Source: JBAYSY01 sp041675885
Lineage (GTDB): Bacteria; Pseudomonadota; Alphaproteobacteria; Rhodobacterales; Rhodobacteraceae
Direction: 5' to 3'
Assembly (NCBI GenBank): GCA_041675885.1
Contig: JBAYSY010000042.1
Span: 1 to 23,687, forward strand
DNA: 23,687 nt
How positions within the stretch are numbered: position 1 is the stretch's first letter; every line of letters begins with the position of its first letter. Made by a program: the position numbers and the translations under genes. A model generated the notes under the pieces. It saw only the letters and a list, made by a program, of their open reading frames with translations, made no database searches and had not been told where the DNA came from. Shown here piece after piece: positions 22,814-23,687 of this stretch.

Positions 22814-23026
22814 TCAGCGCGCCTTCTTTCTTTGCGGGGAGGCCGCATTCACTTTCTGGGCTGATCTGTCAGCAGCCTCCCTTTTCAGGCGGGCTGCACG
22901 GAGTCGTGCGATCTGCCGACGCTGTGCGTCCCGCTGCGCCGTGATGATTTCACGCGCGGCGCGGTCGGTGATTTCAGCCCGCGTGGGCTTGCGGGCGGGC
23001 GCAAACTGCGTCGTCGTCAGGTTCAT
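22814..23026 (-). CDS. small basic helical protein of unknown function
   Basis: This 70-residue protein is rich in Arg, Ala and Lys. After a short polar N-terminus (MNLTTTQFAPARKP) it has one long predicted helix (TRAEITDRAAREIITAQRDA, continuing through QIARLRAARLKREAADRS) and a basic tail. There is no signal peptide or membrane segment. From memory, similar short proteins occur unannotated in other Rhodobacteraceae. The start is well supported by AAAGGAG eight bases before the ATG. Upstream lie a hairpin-rich leader of about 130 bases and an excellent heat-shock promoter match, so heat- or stress-induced expression is expected. It may bind nucleic acid, judging only by charge; function unknown. 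Confidence 0.7.
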   Translation of the reverse strand: MNLTTTQFAPARKPTRAEITDRAAREIITAQRDAQRRQIARLRAARLKREAADRSAQKVNAASPQRKKAR

Positions 23027-23127
23027 GGAAGAAGCTCCTTTCCATCAAGGCTGTTGGCACGCCTGCGAAAGCGACTGGCATGCCGGATGTCAGCCAAATC
23101 CAGTCGAAAATTGCAGGGGAACTGCAA
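23027..23127 (-). promoter_or_regulatory. structured 5' leader of the small basic-protein gene
   Basis: On the minus-strand transcript there is TTGCAG-(5)-CTGCAA (23127 to 23111). GGCTG (23095-23091) pairs with CAGCC (23053-23049) and encloses the 8-bp stem GGCATGCC/GGCGTGCC (23084-23077 with 23063-23056, one G-U). A small fold GGA-AAG / CTT-(CT)-TCC around the AGGAG ribosome-binding site spans 23043-23027. The layout is reminiscent of an RNA thermometer, but no canonical ROSE U(U/C)GCU pairing with the Shine-Dalgarno was found. Confidence 0.45.
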
Positions 23128-23164
23128 AGCAGCTGACTGCCGTCCAAGCGGCACGTTGTAATCC

Positions 23165-23196
23165 ATATGGGCAGACATAAGGGCAATTTCAAGGGG
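23165..23196 (-). promoter_or_regulatory. heat-shock (RpoH-type) promoter
   Basis: Read on the minus strand, CCCCTTGAA (23196-23188) is followed by GCCCATAT (23172-23165), giving CTTG-N18-CCCATAT. The spacing is identical to that of the dnaK promoter at 2345-2373. The bases agree with the classical sigma-32 pattern (CCCCTTGAA ... CCCCATNT). It drives the small gene at 22814-23026. Confidence 0.7.
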
Positions 23197-23204
23197 ATGC
23201 TTTG

Positions 23205-23246
23205 GAAAAAAATAAACTAAACAAATAGTTACATGATCCCCCCCCC
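23205..23246. other. AT-rich patch followed by a nine-C run
   Basis: Positions 23205-23237 are almost entirely A/T, in contrast with the GC-rich surroundings, and are followed directly by nine consecutive C (23238-23246). No gene crosses it. It may be an UP-element-like or recombination-scar region; function not established. Confidence 0.5.
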
Positions 23247-23321
23247 ATCGCGGGACATTGTGATCCGTTCAAGCGGGTTGCCCCGATATCGGCGCTTGCG
23301 GCCCGAAAAAGTCCGTCAACG

Positions 23322-23495
23322 TCAGAAATGCGCCTTTGGCTCGTCAGGTTTGCCGGCGGCGAGCGCCAACAGCCCGCCAACGACGCAGAAGCCGATGGGG
23401 AACATGGTGAAGACATTGAAGCCGAAAGCGGCATACATGAGCCCGCTGGCCAGAAGCATCAGGATGCCGCCGAAAAGCGCCCGGATCCTGGCCAT
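23322..23495 (-). CDS. small two-helix membrane protein
   Basis: This 57-residue protein from ATG 23495 is supported by AGGTGG about four bases upstream. It has two hydrophobic segments (LFGGILMLLASGLMYAAFGF and FPIGFCVVGGLLALAAG) joined by a short loop, and a polar tail (KPDEPKAHF). In-frame ATG 23516 is an alternative start; further extension upstream would run antisense through the ruvX-like sequence and is unlikely. The family is not recognised. The 295 bases between this gene's stop side and the small basic-protein gene hold the promoter and leader described above. Confidence 0.5.
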   Translation of the reverse strand: MARIRALFGGILMLLASGLMYAAFGFNVFTMFPIGFCVVGGLLALAAGKPDEPKAHF

Positions 23496-23564
23496 CGCAC
23501 CACCTGCTATGGCCATGACGGGCGCAAGAAAACTGGCGAGCCGGATCAGTTGCGGATCATCGAA

Positions 23565-23687
23565 CTGCCGATCGGGTTCTGGGACGAACGGCTGTCCACC
23601 GTCGCGGCGGAAAGGGCGCTGCTGGAGGCGGATACGACACGGAAACGTCGCTCTCAGGTGATCGACCATGTGGCGGCGGGGTATATC
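23565..23687 (+). pseudogene. ruvX: 3' part of a RuvX/YqgF-like reading frame lacking its normal 5' part
   Basis: Frame +3 at the window end reads LPIGFWDERLSTVAAERALL, then EADTTRKRRSQVIDHVAAGYI, the clear C-terminal half of YqgF/RuvX, the RNase H-fold Holliday-junction resolvase-like and pre-16S rRNA nuclease. Upstream of about 23560 the same frame reads HDGRKKTGEPDQLRII and then unrelated residues. The expected N-terminal DLGTKTIGVA motif and the middle helices are absent. It is either a 5'-truncated remnant or the product of a rearrangement. The sequence runs off the window, so the 3' end is unseen. Confidence 0.7.

Noticed and set aside
23027..23127. canonical ROSE RNA thermometer
   Set aside because: The final stem near the ribosome-binding site lacks the U(U/C)GCU pairing with AGGA. 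Only a looser structured-leader claim is kept.

Overview
The window is GC-rich, densely coded DNA from an alphaproteobacterium, most likely a member of the Rhodobacterales (Rhodobacteraceae in the broad sense). The evidence is the protein style, the alkB-dnaK-dnaJ neighbourhood, a DUF2842 protein beside purA, an adrenodoxin-type ferredoxin, and alphaproteobacterial-type heat-shock promoters of the form CTTG-N18-CYTATNT. The genus cannot be told from the sequence alone.

Positions 1-12.5 kb are mostly chromosomal housekeeping. The end of ruvA and all of ruvB (Holliday-junction branch migration) come first. AlkB (DNA/RNA dealkylation) follows on the minus strand, divergent from the dnaK-dnaJ chaperone operon, which has a heat-shock-type promoter. 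Next are an EamA/DMT permease, a thiamine pyrophosphokinase (minus), a very large acidic low-complexity protein of unknown function, and a minus-strand series of ferredoxin, purA and DUF2842.

Positions 12.5-16.4 kb hold a peptidoglycan-binding-domain lipoprotein, a roughly 640-base stretch without a gene but full of strong hairpins, a short PhnA-domain protein, a NYN-nuclease/OST-HTH protein, and argG.

Positions 16.4-22.2 kb form an accessory metabolic island. It carries a non-pyrrolysine MttB-superfamily methyltransferase (minus), a divergent GcvA-like LysR regulator, and a complete ProVWX/OpuA-type quaternary-amine ABC transporter (ATPase, permease, periplasmic binding protein). Together these suggest regulated uptake and demethylation of a betaine-like compound. 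No corrinoid protein is present in the window.

Positions 22.2-23.7 kb look rearranged. There is a chimeric fragment of two different M20-type amidohydrolases, unassigned sequence, a small basic protein with a long hairpin-rich leader and an excellent heat-shock promoter match, an unusually AT-rich patch, a two-helix membrane peptide, and the 3' part of a ruvX (YqgF) reading frame that lacks its normal upstream sequence.

The most notable unexplained signals are four. A three-copy intergenic repeat of about 35 bases sits each time just downstream of a gene and in the same orientation as that gene. The small gene at 22814-23026 has a heat-shock promoter and a structured leader. The 13.2-13.9 kb block is rich in hairpins. 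The chimeric M20 fragment lies directly after the transporter operon.
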